Below, in pieces: positions 1-11,300 of a stretch of DNA of 64,000 bases. The position numbers and the translations under genes were made by a program. The stretch spans positions 58,419,496-58,483,495 of the forward strand of contig CM045732.1 in assembly GCA_024760905.1 (NCBI GenBank), read 5' to 3'. The DNA is from Plotosus lineatus. Its lineage: Eukaryota; Chordata; Actinopteri; Siluriformes; Plotosidae. Each line of letters begins with the position of its first letter. The first letter of the stretch is position 1. The notes under the pieces are model-generated. The model made no database searches and was not told the origin of the DNA. It saw nothing but the letters and a program-made list of their open reading frames with translations.

Positions 1-101
1 TGACATCCTTGTGGAGAATGGGACTTGAACCTCCAACCTTTGGATCAGTGAGCCATTACTGATACCCTATAGCCCTATACCACTAGGCCAACACTGCCCT
101 G
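1..101 (-). repeat. SINE family A, tRNA-like head (cut by window edge)
   Basis: The reverse complement begins with the tRNA-like head of the SINE found complete at 3319-3675 and 27894-28253: gcagtgttggcctagtgg, then an acceptor-like ggttcaagtcc-type box B region. Only the first 100 or so bases of the element lie inside the window. Confidence 0.8.
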
Positions 102-1296
102 ATATCAGATTGTTGCACATAAAAATCTGAACAGTATCGGAATGAGACTTATGCTAACATCAAAAATAAAAAAGTGCAATTGCATCACAAGTTAGGTTTT
201 TGTACCAAAATTCATAACAAAAACTATATAAATAAACAAACAATCAAACAAAGCATCACACTTGACTCCCTATTGGATGGCTAAAATGTTTTTTTTTTTT
301 TGGTATATGGCAGCCATTTTGAATTTATGCAAATTAGCATATTTGCCCAAGCTTGGCACTTTGGTAACCAGGCCCAATTTTCTTTCTGACCCATGAGGAT
401 GTAAATCAATTATAAAAGCATATACCTCTGACAAAAACAAAACTCCAATCTGGCAACTGCACTATTAAAAAGGTCCAGAGAAGCAACTAAAATAAATAAA
501 TCATGATAACCTTTACCTTTTAATTCTTAAACAATAATGTATTGTTAATGACTCTGAATAAGTAACATTCTAAGTGGTGGTTATGTTCTGTTTTGTACAA
601 ATTCTTCCTGTCACAACAAGCACACTACATTCTGAACAGATGAGATAAATCTTTTTAAAGGTTGTTATGGGAAGAATAAACATCTGTGTCTTTGTCCACT
701 GTGTTGCAACGGTCAACATTTTTTTACTATTAGACCAAAAAGGGTAAAAATAAATAAATAAAAATAATAAAAATAAATCAGTAAAAACTCTACCGTGTCC
801 TAATCCCTCTATCCCCGCAGTGAGTCTCAAGTCTGATCGGTTACTTTCACCTGAATAATTTATATAAATGCATGCAATTGCATAAACAGATGTCAAAGCT
901 GGTTCACAGCCAGTTTTTCCCCTCCCATATGTTTATTGGCAGAGTACTCAGTCTGCAAAAATACTTAGCTGGGTCTGCATCTGGACCGTAAAAAGTACAA
1001 AACTTATGAAAAGTATTACAGACATAATGACAACATACTTTACGATCTGCAATTATAAAATTACAGTAGTAACTCGTTACCAATCCTCAGGTTTCCACTC
1101 TAGTTACCAGCATCGTGCTACACATGTTATTACACATAAAGCCGTACGTCCCGAATCAGCGGTTAAAAGACGCATTTATTTATCCATTAGGGATTTCTTA
1201 CGCAGGACCTCGACCCATAAAGCAGGCCTGTGGAGCTTGTATAGAGCATGAAGGTCTTCCATGACAAAAGAACTGGTTCCATTTCAGTGTCTGAAC
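102..1296. other. Non-coding, AT-rich stretch
   Basis: Poly-T (290-301) and AT-rich intergenic or intronic DNA. The short open frames here look like chance. No match to the missing last dph6 exon or to a repeat family was recognised. Confidence 0.5.
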
Positions 1297-1309
1297 AATA
1301 GATGCATTC

Positions 1310-1880
1310 TGGGTTTTAAGTACTTAGGCTCAACAATCCAGAGCAATGGAGAGTGTGGAAAAGAGGTGAAGAAGCGTGTGCAGGCAGGTTGGAATGGTTG
1401 GAGAAAAGTATCTGGTGTGATGTGTGATAGGAAGGTATCGGCAAAAATGAAAGGAAAAGTGTACAAGATGGTGTTGAGGCCAGCGATGTTGTATGGTTTA
1501 GAAACAGTGGCAGCAGAGATGAAAACGTTGAGGTTCTCTTTGGGAGTAACGAGGATGGATAGGATCAGGAATGAGAACATCAGAGGGACAGCACATGTAA
1601 GAGGTTTTGGAGACGAAGTCAGACAGGCTCGATTGAGATGGTTTGGACATGTACAGAGGAGGGATAGTGAATATATTGGTAGTTGGATGCTGAGGTTGGA
1701 ACTACCAGGCAGAAGGCCTACAGGAAGACCAAAGAGAAGATTTATGGATGTGGTGAAGGAGAACATGAAGGTCGTTGGAATAAGAGAAGAAGATGCAGAA
1801 GATAGGGTGAGATGGAGGCAGATGATTTGCTGTGGCGACCCCTGAAGGGAAACAGCTAAAAGGAAAAGAAAAAGAAGAAG
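1310..1880 (+). mobile_element. RTE-clade LINE, 5'-truncated copy
   Basis: This is the 3' end of a non-LTR retrotransposon. An open frame from 1261 to 1845 encodes the region after the reverse transcriptase domain, including the motifs [31 protein letters not shown] and [17 protein letters not shown]. It ends with ctgtggcgacccctgaaggg and an aag-rich tail. The insertion is bounded by a perfect 13-bp target duplication (aatagatgcattc at 1297-1309 and 1881-1893). Compared with the copy at 50817-52235 it lacks 33 bases in frame after ETVA but keeps the frame that the other copy has lost near 51973. Confidence 0.9.
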
Positions 1881-1893
1881 AATAGATGCATTC

Positions 1894-2214
1894 AACATAT
1901 GGTATATGAACATGATGAAGATCACTGCCAATAAAAAGGTCTTAAGTTTTTCAGTCATTCGGGTCACCAATTTGTCCAACAATGCAATGTCATGGTGATA
2001 TTTAGATCTTTGTACAAAATGAGTACAGAAAATCCTCAAGATCAGCTTGATTTATAGGACCTAATTCCAAACAACGGTAATAAACCGAAAGCCAGGGTCA
2101 AGTAGATGACACTACAGTGGTGTTATGATCATGGTACCACTGTTCACTTGATATGACACCAGTGTAGGCTGTGTTTACACATCACTTCTGAAGGAGTCTG
2201 GGAAATAGAAAGTA
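1894..2214. other. Unique spacer
   Basis: No gene or repeat recognised between the RTE fragment and the Tigger-like element. Confidence 0.4.
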
Positions 2215-3081
2215 AAGTCGGCCCTCTACTTACGAAAACCTCTGAATACGAAAAATCCAGGTTTTCCTAAATTTTCGCTCTCTGTATACGAAACAACCTC
2301 TTCTTACGAAAAGCGCCAAATACGCCATTCAAAAAAAATTTCCGAACAATGCGCGAGTTGCTCTCTCATTGGCTGTCTCCCAACATCCCGCCCCGCTGAC
2401 CTACTATTGGCCAGGGGAGAGCTGAACTGTACCCATACTTCCTGTTTGTCACACACATGAAGGAGAGTTGAACAGGACTGTTGGCTCGTGAGTGTTTTTT
2501 TGAGATTGAGCACTGCAGCGTTATATTTCGTTATCCATCATGGACCCCAAGAAAGTGATTCCCAGTGACACGGAAAAGAAGAAGCGGGCTCCGTTATCAA
2601 TAAAAGTAAAACAGGACATGATAAAAATATGAAAGTGGGATACGGTTGAGTGAAATCAAAGGAGTATTGCCGAAATCCCTCTACAATTGGGACAATATTG
2701 AAGCAGAAGGAGGCATTAAAAGCGGAGATACAGTGATGGAGGCGATTATTTCGGAAAAAGCAACCGCTATATTTAAGGACCTCGTGAAGGAGGGCGGGGG
2801 TGGGGGTGAGGGTTCTTCAGACCAGCAACCCCCGGACTTTAAAGCGTCGCATGGGTGGTTCGAGAGATTTAAAAAAAGGTAAATAATTTTCTTTTACTTT
2901 TAACACATATTCCATACAAAACTGGTGTACTTTTATCATTTTTATTGGGTTTATGGGGTAGTCTTGGGAGCCTTGGAACGAATCACGCGTTTTACATGTA
3001 AAATGCACCTCCACTTACAAAAACTCCAGGTTACGAAAAAGGCACTGGAACAGATTAATTTTGTAAGTAGAGGGCCGACTG
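2215..3081 (+). mobile_element. Tigger/pogo-like DNA transposon, non-autonomous (copy 1)
   Basis: 867 bases with terminal inverted repeats (agtcggccctctacttacga on the left, the inverse on the right) and TA on both sides (2213-2214, 3082-3083). It keeps the N-terminal part of a CENP-B-type transposase: MDPKKVIPSDTEKKKRAP from 2540, a stop at codon 31 (2630), then in the +1 frame LSEIKGVLPKSLYNWDNIE and the CENP-B helix FKASHGWFERFKKR. No DDE catalytic domain is present, so it cannot move itself. The same internal region recurs at 4451-5327, and the ends recur at 32550-33897. Confidence 0.88.
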
Positions 3082-3318
3082 TATAGTATTCTGTAAAATC
3101 TGACTTTGTAAAAAAATGATTTAGACTAACTAACTGGCCACTTTAATAGGAACTCCTTGCATGTTAATGCAGTTATGCAATTATCTTGTCCTTTTGCACA
3201 AGTATAGTGAATAGAATCATACAGATAGAAGTCAATGTTCAGAATCATCAGACTGGCCTCCATTTGCATGATTGCCAGATTACCAACTGATTTATTATTC
3301 ACATTAAAGATCATGTAT

Positions 3319-3675
3319 AATGGGGTAGTGATGGTCTGGTGGTAAAGGGCGCTGGATCGCTGATCCTAGGGTTGGGGGTTCAAGTTCCACTCTCCACAAG
3401 GTTGTCACTTTCCCCCCCCAGTGCAGCGAACTGGGTTATCGTAGGCCGGCCAAGTCTCTCACTGTCTATGATGAGAGGTTCATGTAAAAGAACCGTTGCT
3501 GACTTTCGTTAAAGAGTAGCTGCAAAGCCGTCAGCGTGTTTCTGTCCCTTGCTAAAGGGTTGTGTCAGGAAAGGCATCCGACATTAAAAAACCTAAGCCA
3601 AATCAAATGAGCGAATCAGATGATTCACTGTGGCGACCCCTGAAAAAAAAGGGGGAAAGCCGAAAGGAAACTATG
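3319..3675 (+). mobile_element. SINE family A, full length
   Basis: tRNA-derived SINE with an A-box-like tggtctggtgg at 3332-3342 and a B-box-like ggttcaagttc at 3378-3388. A unique body follows (ggccggcc, ctctcactgtctatg, gctgcaaagccgtcagcgtg) and then a 3' tail gattcactgtggcgaccc shared with the RTE LINEs here. A perfect 17-bp target duplication, cattaaagatcatgtat, occurs at 3302-3318 and 3676-3692, so the insertion is comparatively young. Confidence 0.93.
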
Positions 3676-3692
3676 CATTAAAGATCATGTAT

Positions 3693-4372
3693 GCTAATGT
3701 TCCTATTAAAGTGGCGACTAAATGCATGCCCTCCAGCTTGTTACATAACACCACCCCAATCACATAGTTCTGGAGAAAAAAGTACCATGTGGCTTACAGA
3801 CCCTGACCCAGTCTATTCTTATTTCTATTCATCATCTCTGACCATAATTTTGTTTCCCACAATAATAAGTTACACTGAGGCCTAAAAGTGGCAGTAAAAT
3901 TGCAGCTTTGGCTTCTGTACAAAACACTAATTGATTGTCTTAAAAAGAAAACAACAACCGTGCCAAATTGATGAATGTCGCTGCTATTTTTTTTTCTCGG
4001 GAACACAAGAACACTTTTGAGACGCAAAAGAACATTTATTCTACAGAAACCTGTGTGGGTTCTTTAAACCTAAGACTGTAGACATTACACCATATGAGGC
4101 TAAAATCTACATTTAAATATAATGTGATTGTATTCATTGTATGCTTGGTTTATTTCAACAACATGCCCCCTGTTATTCAGGAGCTTATAAAGCAGCACTT
4201 GATCCAGCACATTTAATTTAATTTAATTTAATTTTTTAATGCACACACAACAGTTAATGCACACGACTTAATGCAACCTCTGTACTAAAGTGAGGTCATG
4301 AAATTAAGTCTACAGTTACGCCTGTGATCTGAATACTGATGTAAAGGGAATGTCAGGATATGCCCTCAGTGA

Positions 4373-4374
<2 letters not shown>
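3693..4374. other. Non-coding spacer
   Basis: No gene recognised. Contains a short TTTAA tract (4215-4235). Open frames are short and without family features. Confidence 0.4.

Positions 4375-4446
<72 letters not shown>
4375..4446. repeat. (TG)n microsatellite
   Basis: About 35 uninterrupted TG units running into TATATA at the left edge of the Tigger-like copy 2. Confidence 0.98.
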
Positions 4447-4450
<4 letters not shown>

Positions 4451-4451
<1 letters not shown>

Positions 4452-5327
4452 GCTCACTTTACGAAATTAATCCGTTCCAGCACCTTTTTCGTAACCTGCA
4501 TTTTTATAAGTTTACATGTAAAACGCGTGATTCGTTCCGAGGCTCACAAGACTACCCCATAAACCCTTTAAAAATGATAAAAGTACACCAATTTTGTATG
4601 AAATATGTGTTAAAAGTAAAAGAAAATTATTTACCCTTTTTTTAAAATCTCTCGAACCACCCATGCGACGCTTTAAAGTCCAGGGGTTGCTGGTCTGAAG
4701 AACCCTCACCCTCCATCACGAGGTTCTTAAATATGGCGGTTGCTTTTTCCGAAATAATCGCCTCCGTCACTGTCTCTCCGCTTTTAATGCCTCCTGCTTC
4801 AATATCGTCCCGATTGTAGAGGGGTTTCGGCCATAATCCTTTGATTTCACTCAACCACATCCCACTTTCATATTTTTATCATCTCCTGTTTTACCTTTAT
4901 TGATAACGGAGCCCGCTTTTTCTTTTCAGTCTCACCGGGAATCACTTTCTTGGGGCTCATGATAAATAACGAAAAATAACTCTGCAATAAGCACACTCAA
5001 AAAAACTCACAAAACTCACGAACCAACAGGACAACTCTCCTTCACGCGTGTGTCGAACAATGGGTCGAAGGCACACGAAAAGCATTATGGGTACAGTACT
5101 GTATGATAGAATTCAGCTCCCTCCTAGCCAATGAGAAGCCAGTGGGGCGAGGTGTTGGGAGATAACCAATCGGAAAGCAACTCGTGCATTGTTTGAATGT
5201 TTGAATGGTGTGTTTGAATTTTTAAGATGGAGCTTTCGTAACATGAACTTGTTTTGTATCCACAGTCAAAAAATGTAGGAAAATGTGTTTCGTAACCTGA
5301 ATTTTTTTGTAAAGTGAGGTACCACTG
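4451..5327 (-). mobile_element. Tigger/pogo-like DNA transposon, non-autonomous (copy 2, related subfamily)
   Basis: On the minus strand it carries the same transposase N-terminus as copy 1: MSPKKVIPGETEKKKRAP starting at 4960, a stop at codon 31 (4870), then the +1 frame LSEIKGLWPKPLYNRDDIE and FKASHGWFERF. The ends differ from copy 1 (ctcactttacgaa and ttgtaaagtgaggtaccact), so it is a sister subfamily. The left terminus seems eroded into the adjoining TG/TA microsatellite. No catalytic domain remains. Confidence 0.85.
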
Positions 5328-5350
5328 TGTATATATATATATATATATAT
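5328..5350. repeat. (TA)n microsatellite
   Basis: TATATA run between two TA-targeting transposons. Confidence 0.9.
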
Positions 5351-6113
5351 TGGTCCTTCTAAAAAAATTGGCATATTGTGATAAAGTTCATTATTTTCTG
5401 TAATGTACTGATAAAAATTAAACTTTTATATGTTTTAGATTCATTGCACCCCAACTGAAATATTTCAGGTCTTTTATTGTTTTAATACTGATGATTTTGG
5501 CATACAGCTCATGAAAATCCAAAATTCCTATCTCAAAAAATTAGCATATCATGTTCAGGTAGTCTAAACGAGCTATTAACCTAATCATCTGAATCAACCA
5601 ATTAACTCTAAACACCTGCAAAAGATTCCTGAGGCTTTTAAAAACTCCCAGCCTGGTTCATTACTCAAAACCACAATCATGGGTAAGACTGCCGACCTGA
5701 CTGCTGTCCAGAAGGCCATCATTGACACCCTCAAGCAAGAGGATAAGACACAGAAAGAAATCTCTGAGCGAATAGGCTGTTCCCAGAGTGCTGCATTGAA
5801 GCAGTCATTTCTGCAAAAGGATTCCCGACCAAGTATTGAGTGCATAACTGAACATAATTATTTGAAGGTTGACTTTTTTGTATGAAAACACTTTTTTTTT
5901 ATTGGTCGGATGAAATATGCAAATTTTTTGTGATAGGAATTTTGGGTTTTCATGAGCTGTATGCCAAAATCATCAGTTTTAAAACAATAAAAGACCTGAA
6001 ATATTTCAGTTGGTGTGCAAGGAATCTAAAACATATAAAAGTTTAATTTTTATCAGTACATTACAGAAAATAATAAACTTTATCACAATATGCTAATTTT
6101 TTGAGGACTAGTA
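5351..6113 (+). mobile_element. Tc1-like transposon, internally deleted
   Basis: Long inverted repeats of about 190-200 bases (5352-5556 and 5927-6111) begin with a sequence around ttagcatattgtgataaag. Between them an open frame from 5679 has the Tc1 helix-turn-helix start MGKTADLTAVQKAIIDTLKQ and EISERIGCSQSA. It then jumps directly to what looks like the transposase C-terminus (LQKDSRPSIECIT). The central DDE part is gone, apparently by an in-frame deletion. It is a MITE-like derivative that would need another copy's transposase. Confidence 0.88.
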
Positions 6114-6114
6114 T

Positions 6115-6171
6115 AAGTTTCAAAAGTCAAAAACCAAAATCAAAACTTTGGGGTCACTTGGATATTTTCTG

Positions 6172-6205
<34 letters not shown>

Positions 6206-6905
6206 GATTATTAATACATTAATTTTCTGAACCACTTAGTCCTAATTAGGGTTGCAGGGAGACTGGTGCCATTCTCAGGCGACTTTGGGTGAGGGCAGAG
6301 TGCATCTGAACACACCCTGGACAGCTCACCAGGCCATCGCAGGGCAGAAACACGCTGACGTCTATGCAGATACTCTTGACAAAACTCAGCAGTGGTAAAG
6401 TGGGAAATTTGTACAGTATAAAAAGGGATATTGTTAAAGGAAAGACTGTATCCCTATTTTGCAACACCATACCCTGCAGACAGCACTTGATTCTTGTCAC
6501 TTTTTTTCCTATAGCAAGATAATGACCCAAACAATATAATACATATGTAGAGAAGAAGCAGTCAACTGGTATTCTGTCAATAATGGAGTAGCCAACGCAG
6601 TTGACAAATCTCAACTCGATTGAGCTGTTGTGAGGTCAGCTTGACAGTATGATGCAGAACTAGTGCCCATTAAGGCAATCAAACTTCTGGGAGGTGCTTC
6701 AGAAAGCATTGGGTGAAATTTCTTCATTTTAAATTGACAAATTGAAAGCTAGAGTCACAAAGGTCTGGACGGCTGTAAATAGCTGCAAATGGAGGATTTT
6801 AGAAAAAGCAAAGTTTGAAGGACAAATCATTTGAAAGTTAAATTGTCATGTGCAACCTTCCTGGTATCTTGATTATATTTTACATTCATTATACAACTCA
6901 TTTCA
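6115..6905 (+). mobile_element. Tc1-like transposon relic (second family)
   Basis: Degraded element of a Tc1-like family widespread in fish. The left end has ctttggggtcacttgg. The interior around 6517-6530 has aagataatgacccaaac (QDNDPKH motif). The region 6605-6645 keeps a broken SPDLNPIEL block. The end 6745-6830 matches the coding tail (aaggtctggacggctgtaaa, ctgcaaatggagga). Many frame breaks. A SINE family B fragment sits inside it. Confidence 0.75.
6218..6401 (-). repeat. SINE family B fragment (inside Tc1 relic)
   Basis: Minus-strand piece holding the 3' tail (accctaattaggac type), the A/B junction region (tgtttctgccctgcgatgg on the minus strand) and part of the body. The tRNA-like head is missing. 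Confidence 0.75.
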
Positions 6906-6936
6906 TGGATGTAACGCTGTGGTTTTGAAGCTAGAA

Positions 6937-7814
6937 CAATGCTTCTCATTAGGAGGGGCACGCAGTATGATGCGGGGTGTTGGGGGTTGTGTGTGTGTGT
7001 GGAATGCTGAGAGGGAGCGTGTATGACCCTGGGGAACTTGCTTTTCTGGAATTGTGTATGAGAATTAAGTATAATTGCACCTCCACTCCACTAGTTGGCA
7101 GTGGCACTCTCAGTGTCGTGCTATGGTGAGAAAATGGTGAAAAATTTCTAACAGGAACAAAGAGAAAGTTGGAGAGAGATGGAGATATTAAAAATAAATT
7201 AAATGAGTTTAAATAAGGATGTATTTTTTATTTCAGGCACATTGGTGCACTTTAAATCTTTTCTGTTACAGATTAAAAAGCAATGTTAATGAAGTTTTTC
7301 TTTATTGTAAGTTGAACTATATTTTTGTTTTTAATGTTAATAAAGATACAATGTTATGCAGAGGTGTACGAATAACAATTTTATAGCTAAATAATACTAT
7401 TTATAGTCGCTCACAGCAGCACGGTGGTGTAACGGTTAGCACGTCTGCCTCACAGCAAGAAGGCCTGGGTTCGATTCCTGGCCTGGGTGTTTCTGTGCGA
7501 AGTTTACTTGCTCTCCCTGTAGTCGCGTGGGTTTCCTCTGGGTACCCCAGTTTCCTCCCACGGTCCAAAAACATGCATAGTAGACTAATTGGCTGTTCTA
7601 AATTGCCTGTATGTTTGCAGAATGCAATGGCAAACCACTGCACTATCCTTGCCAAGAAAACCTCCATGAAGATGATAATCAAGGCTTTCCTTTATGGCAG
7701 GTCACCAAGAGTCATCCTACGACTCGGAAGGTACCAGACCATGGTCACTTGCAGGGCGGGAAATGTTTTTTTCTTCCTAGGGGGGGCGCTACAGAAAATA
7801 ATTGAGAAGCACTG
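6937..7814. mobile_element. hAT-type transposon, non-autonomous
   Basis: Bounded by a perfect 8-bp target duplication, agctagaa (6929-6936 and 7815-7822). Terminal repeats are caatgcttctca on the left and its near-inverse tgagaagcactg on the right (one mismatch), the usual hAT type. No transposase was found inside. A tRNA-headed repeat (7416-7750) makes up much of its right half. Confidence 0.85.
7416..7750 (+). repeat. Family D tRNA-headed dispersed repeat (inside the hAT element)
   Basis: Starts gcagcacggtggtgtaacgg. A-box-like tggtgtaacgg at 7425-7435 and a perfect B box ggttcgattcc at 7468-7478. The following gtttcctcccacggtcc block is typical of a very common teleost repeat. The 3' part after about 7620 departs from the other family D copies in this window. 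Confidence 0.8.
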
Positions 7815-7934
7815 AGCTAGAAAGATATAACCTAAAACTTTTTTTTAACACAATGTGAAAAAAGTGTTCTTGTGTAAAAAGTACATATTGAAATAACAAA
7901 TTAAATACAAGTTGTATCGAGCGAGCATGCTTAC

Positions 7935-8331
7935 CTGCACAGAACTCAGCAGCTAACTTACTGCTGTCCTTGTAAAAGACTCGGGTGCATAAAAGAGAGA
8001 GAGTCTCCTGCATGTGCTCGAGAGCTTGCTGAAAAGCGTTGCTCACAGCATCCAGGATGTCCTCTATGCCCATGCACTCTCGTTTCGTGCACGACTGATG
8101 CAGGGACACACTCACAGACAGAGTGGCGTAATGGCGAATACTGGACTGCAGCACCTGCCAGTGTACAGTACCTCCTGGGAACTCAGAGGTCATCTGACAG
8201 GAAGTCCTCTCTGCAGGCTCATCCTGCACAGCAATGACATGAAGTTCCACTGCTGCACCTCTTGGCAAAGCGGGCATCACTGAAACAACCAGAGGGGGGC
8301 ACTGAATTTCCCCGACTCCATAGCATACCTC
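7935..8331 (-). CDS. dph6: dph6 coding exon j (end of RidA domain 2 and C-terminal extension)
   Basis: 397 bases, 132 codons plus one base, the longest exon here. It starts [20 protein letters not shown] and continues [15 protein letters not shown], the closing strand of the second RidA-like domain. About 85 further residues form a C-terminal extension without a recognised motif. At the site where domain 1 has PPAR this domain has PPLV, so the functional arginine of RidA enzymes is absent. Acceptor ctttcag, donor gtaagc. The frame continues into an exon left of the window; no matching terminal exon was found in positions 1-7900. Confidence 0.93.
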
Positions 8332-11300
8332 CTGAAAGACAACATACAATACACACAATAACTCAACAGCATATGTGTAAACTGAATGAAAGGCTTGCTT
8401 AAAGACCATCATAAAATCAGTATGTCAATCATGCCAGGGTGATGCTCGCATAGGCTTGCCTGTTTTTAATACATTAAGCATTCACACAGAAAAATCTTCT
8501 CCCATGGGGCCACCTTCAACAAAATATTCTAGACATGTGTGCCCTTTTACACCACCTCGCCGCACACCTCTATTAGAAACCTGCCGTGATGGCTTTAAAT
8601 GTTGTAATCTGTAGAGTTAAAATCTCCTTTCTCTCGTCTGGTCACAGGCCATTATCGCCTCTGAAACGTCTTCTGCTTGCGCAGGCTACAATGTACCTCT
8701 CAAATAACACTGCGGCAGCCTCATCTGCTAATGGGGGAGAAATGAGCGTTTTATAAAACAGTCATTTCGTCTGGAGTCGATAGGGCAAAAACACTTAACC
8801 CCCTTTTCAATTTGCCGGATCAATTTTCATCCACTTACACCCCACTCTGTGAGTGCAGAATAATGACAGGTTACATACACTTTATTTTGAAATTCACTCA
8901 AAAAACCTAAGAGAAAAGTCTTTGACAGGAGCAGGAACCATATTTTGAAACCACTTCAGATGCCCCCCAATATGATCCAATCCGCCGCCTGCATGAATGC
9001 AGCACTTATCTCGAGATTAAACTTCAGCAAAGGCCTAATTGTGTATCGGCAACAAATCGAAACAAGTCCCTCTGAGGACACGACAACAAATAAAAAACAG
9101 AGATTTGTGAGCATGCGTGAACGTGTTCATATGTTCACGTGAGATCGAATGTGCACAGAGTGGTTGAGGGGGCTCCTGCTAATTTGGATGACACGCCAGC
9201 TCTTTGCTCTCTGATGGCGTGTATGCATTGCTCGTGGTTTGTTTGATAAATTTCAGTGAGCACTTTACATGACCGGCTGGAGGGGCCGAGTTCAGCACTT
9301 GTCAATAGGCATTGAGTGGAAAGGGGAGGGCTGAGGGTGGAGAGAGGAGATGGAGTGAGGCCTTGCTCACCCAGGCTTAAAGGCCAGCCCTCAGGCCCTC
9401 ACTATACATCCTCCAACAGTTACACCCTCACAGGTCACTACCTTCAAACGCTCAAAACTTTCAGACTCGGGCTTGTCTTATGTTGTTAAATCATTCCTTC
9501 CTGTTCCTCGCATCCTCTTTATTTTATTATTTTTCCCCTCCACCCCTCCGTCAGACAGGAGCACAACTTTTTTTAAACCACATATTAAACTGTTTGGCCA
9601 CGTAACAATTGTGTTTGACGAGAAAAGATTCATTAGATTAATCCAATAAAATAAATAAGGTAACAAATCGTTTTCAGAACTCTATGCGGTTCGGATCTGA
9701 TGGCCTTTTGGCGTTTGTGTTTGTTTTCCCCCATTGCTTCCTCTCATATGTGTTCTCTCTCCTGCTCTCTTTAGTCCAAAAGCGTGAAGTGTGTTTGAAA
9801 CTGAGTGAAGGAGGGAGAGGCGTGTGAGTGGAACAATAAACACCATCATAAGGAATTGGTGTAAAGCCGTTGAACAGCAGGGAGCTGATGGGGGCTGGAT
9901 GCTTAGGCAGTTCCTCTACATTTCCTGCTCAGCGGGAGGCCTTCGTCGAGTGGACTCGGTAGCTGCAGTTTGTATAATATTCCCTGCCGCTCACATGGAG
10001 CTGGCCACTCGCTTAAAACAGAGCTGGTGTCTGAGTGGTGAATAACAATCGAAGAAGATTAATAAAAGTCCGGCGTAAACATTCACGTGCAAATTAAAGT
10101 GCATGGCGTGCTATGTATGTATATATAGATCAACTTCACTGTGCCCCCAATTAACCCTGTGTGCTTCCTTCTACACCTGATTAGAAAAACCGAACACACG
10201 GCAAATGAAAGCACGGGAGCTACATGGCTAATGTAGAAAAAAGAAGAACGTTTCTTGTTTCTATTAAAGACTCTTCGTCGTGGTTCAAGCAGAACACAGA
10301 CGCAGTCTGTGGTGAAGTTATAAAAAAACAAACAAACAAACAAAACCCCCGAACCTGTTAGTGTCATGTGAGCACTCTGAGTTTTAAGAAAACATCTCCT
10401 TTGTGCTTACCCATCCAAGCACAGAAGGCAGGACACCTGGTATGTAAACAATTGTTTGTGATCAATCCGAACCAGTCACAGTGTAGTAATAATTGGTTGT
10501 GGATAAAAAAAAACAATAGTATTGAAAAAAAAAACAAAAAAACAAAAACAACAAAGTAATAGAAACGGTTTGATTTCAGGGTCTATCAGGGTTATTATTG
10601 AAACATGCCTAAAAAAGAAATAAGAAAAGGTCAGAAAAACAACAGGGAGAAAAAACTGGGACGTCTGCTATGAGCGTGATAGTTCTAGTGCTGTACTGAA
10701 TCAATTCAGTGTGTCTGAATTCACATTACTGAGTGTAAGTAATTTACATTATATTACATTATATATACAGTAATTTTCTTGCTTTTTTTTCTTCTTTTTT
10801 ACATCTGGAGACCGCAAAAGACTTCTTCTTTTTCCCTTTCTCAGGGCTCGCCACAGCAAAATCATCTGATTCGCATGTTTGATTTGACATAGGTTTTTTT
10901 TTGTCGGATGCCCTTCCTGACACAACCCTTAAGCATGGGGCAGAAACACGCTGACGGCTTTGCAGCTACTCTTTACGAAAGTCAGCAATGGTTCTTTTTT
11001 ACGTGAACCTCTTACCATAGACAGTGAGAGACATGGCCGGCCTTTGATAATCCAGTTAGCTGCATTGGGGAGACAGTGACAACCCTGTTGAGAGTGGGAC
11101 TCAAACTCCCAACCTTAGGATCAGCGAACCGGCACCCTTTACCACCAGGCCACCACTCCAGCACAGTCAACTCAATCTCACAAGCTGATTGGCTTAGACG
11201 TGTGACGCTGTTGCCTCGCACATTCCCGCGGGATTTTTTGCAATTTTGTGATCTTGTAGTGTTTGTGAACGTCCTGCACCGCGGAGAAGAGCTATTGTCA

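Noticed and set aside
570..1251. Open frames of 81-108 codons as possible host exons
   Set aside because: Low-complexity or composition-driven, no splice context, no resemblance to the dph6 C-terminus or another family.
1284..2039. 251-codon minus-strand frame
   Set aside because: Antisense shadow of the RTE coding region; the plus strand carries the conserved motifs. Similar shadows are at 51372-51956 and 51838-52254.
1..7900. Last coding exon of dph6
   Set aside because: Searched on the minus strand for a segment that starts with two bases after an acceptor and ends in a plausible C-terminus. Most of the interval is transposon sequence and no candidate was convincing, so it is assumed to lie outside.
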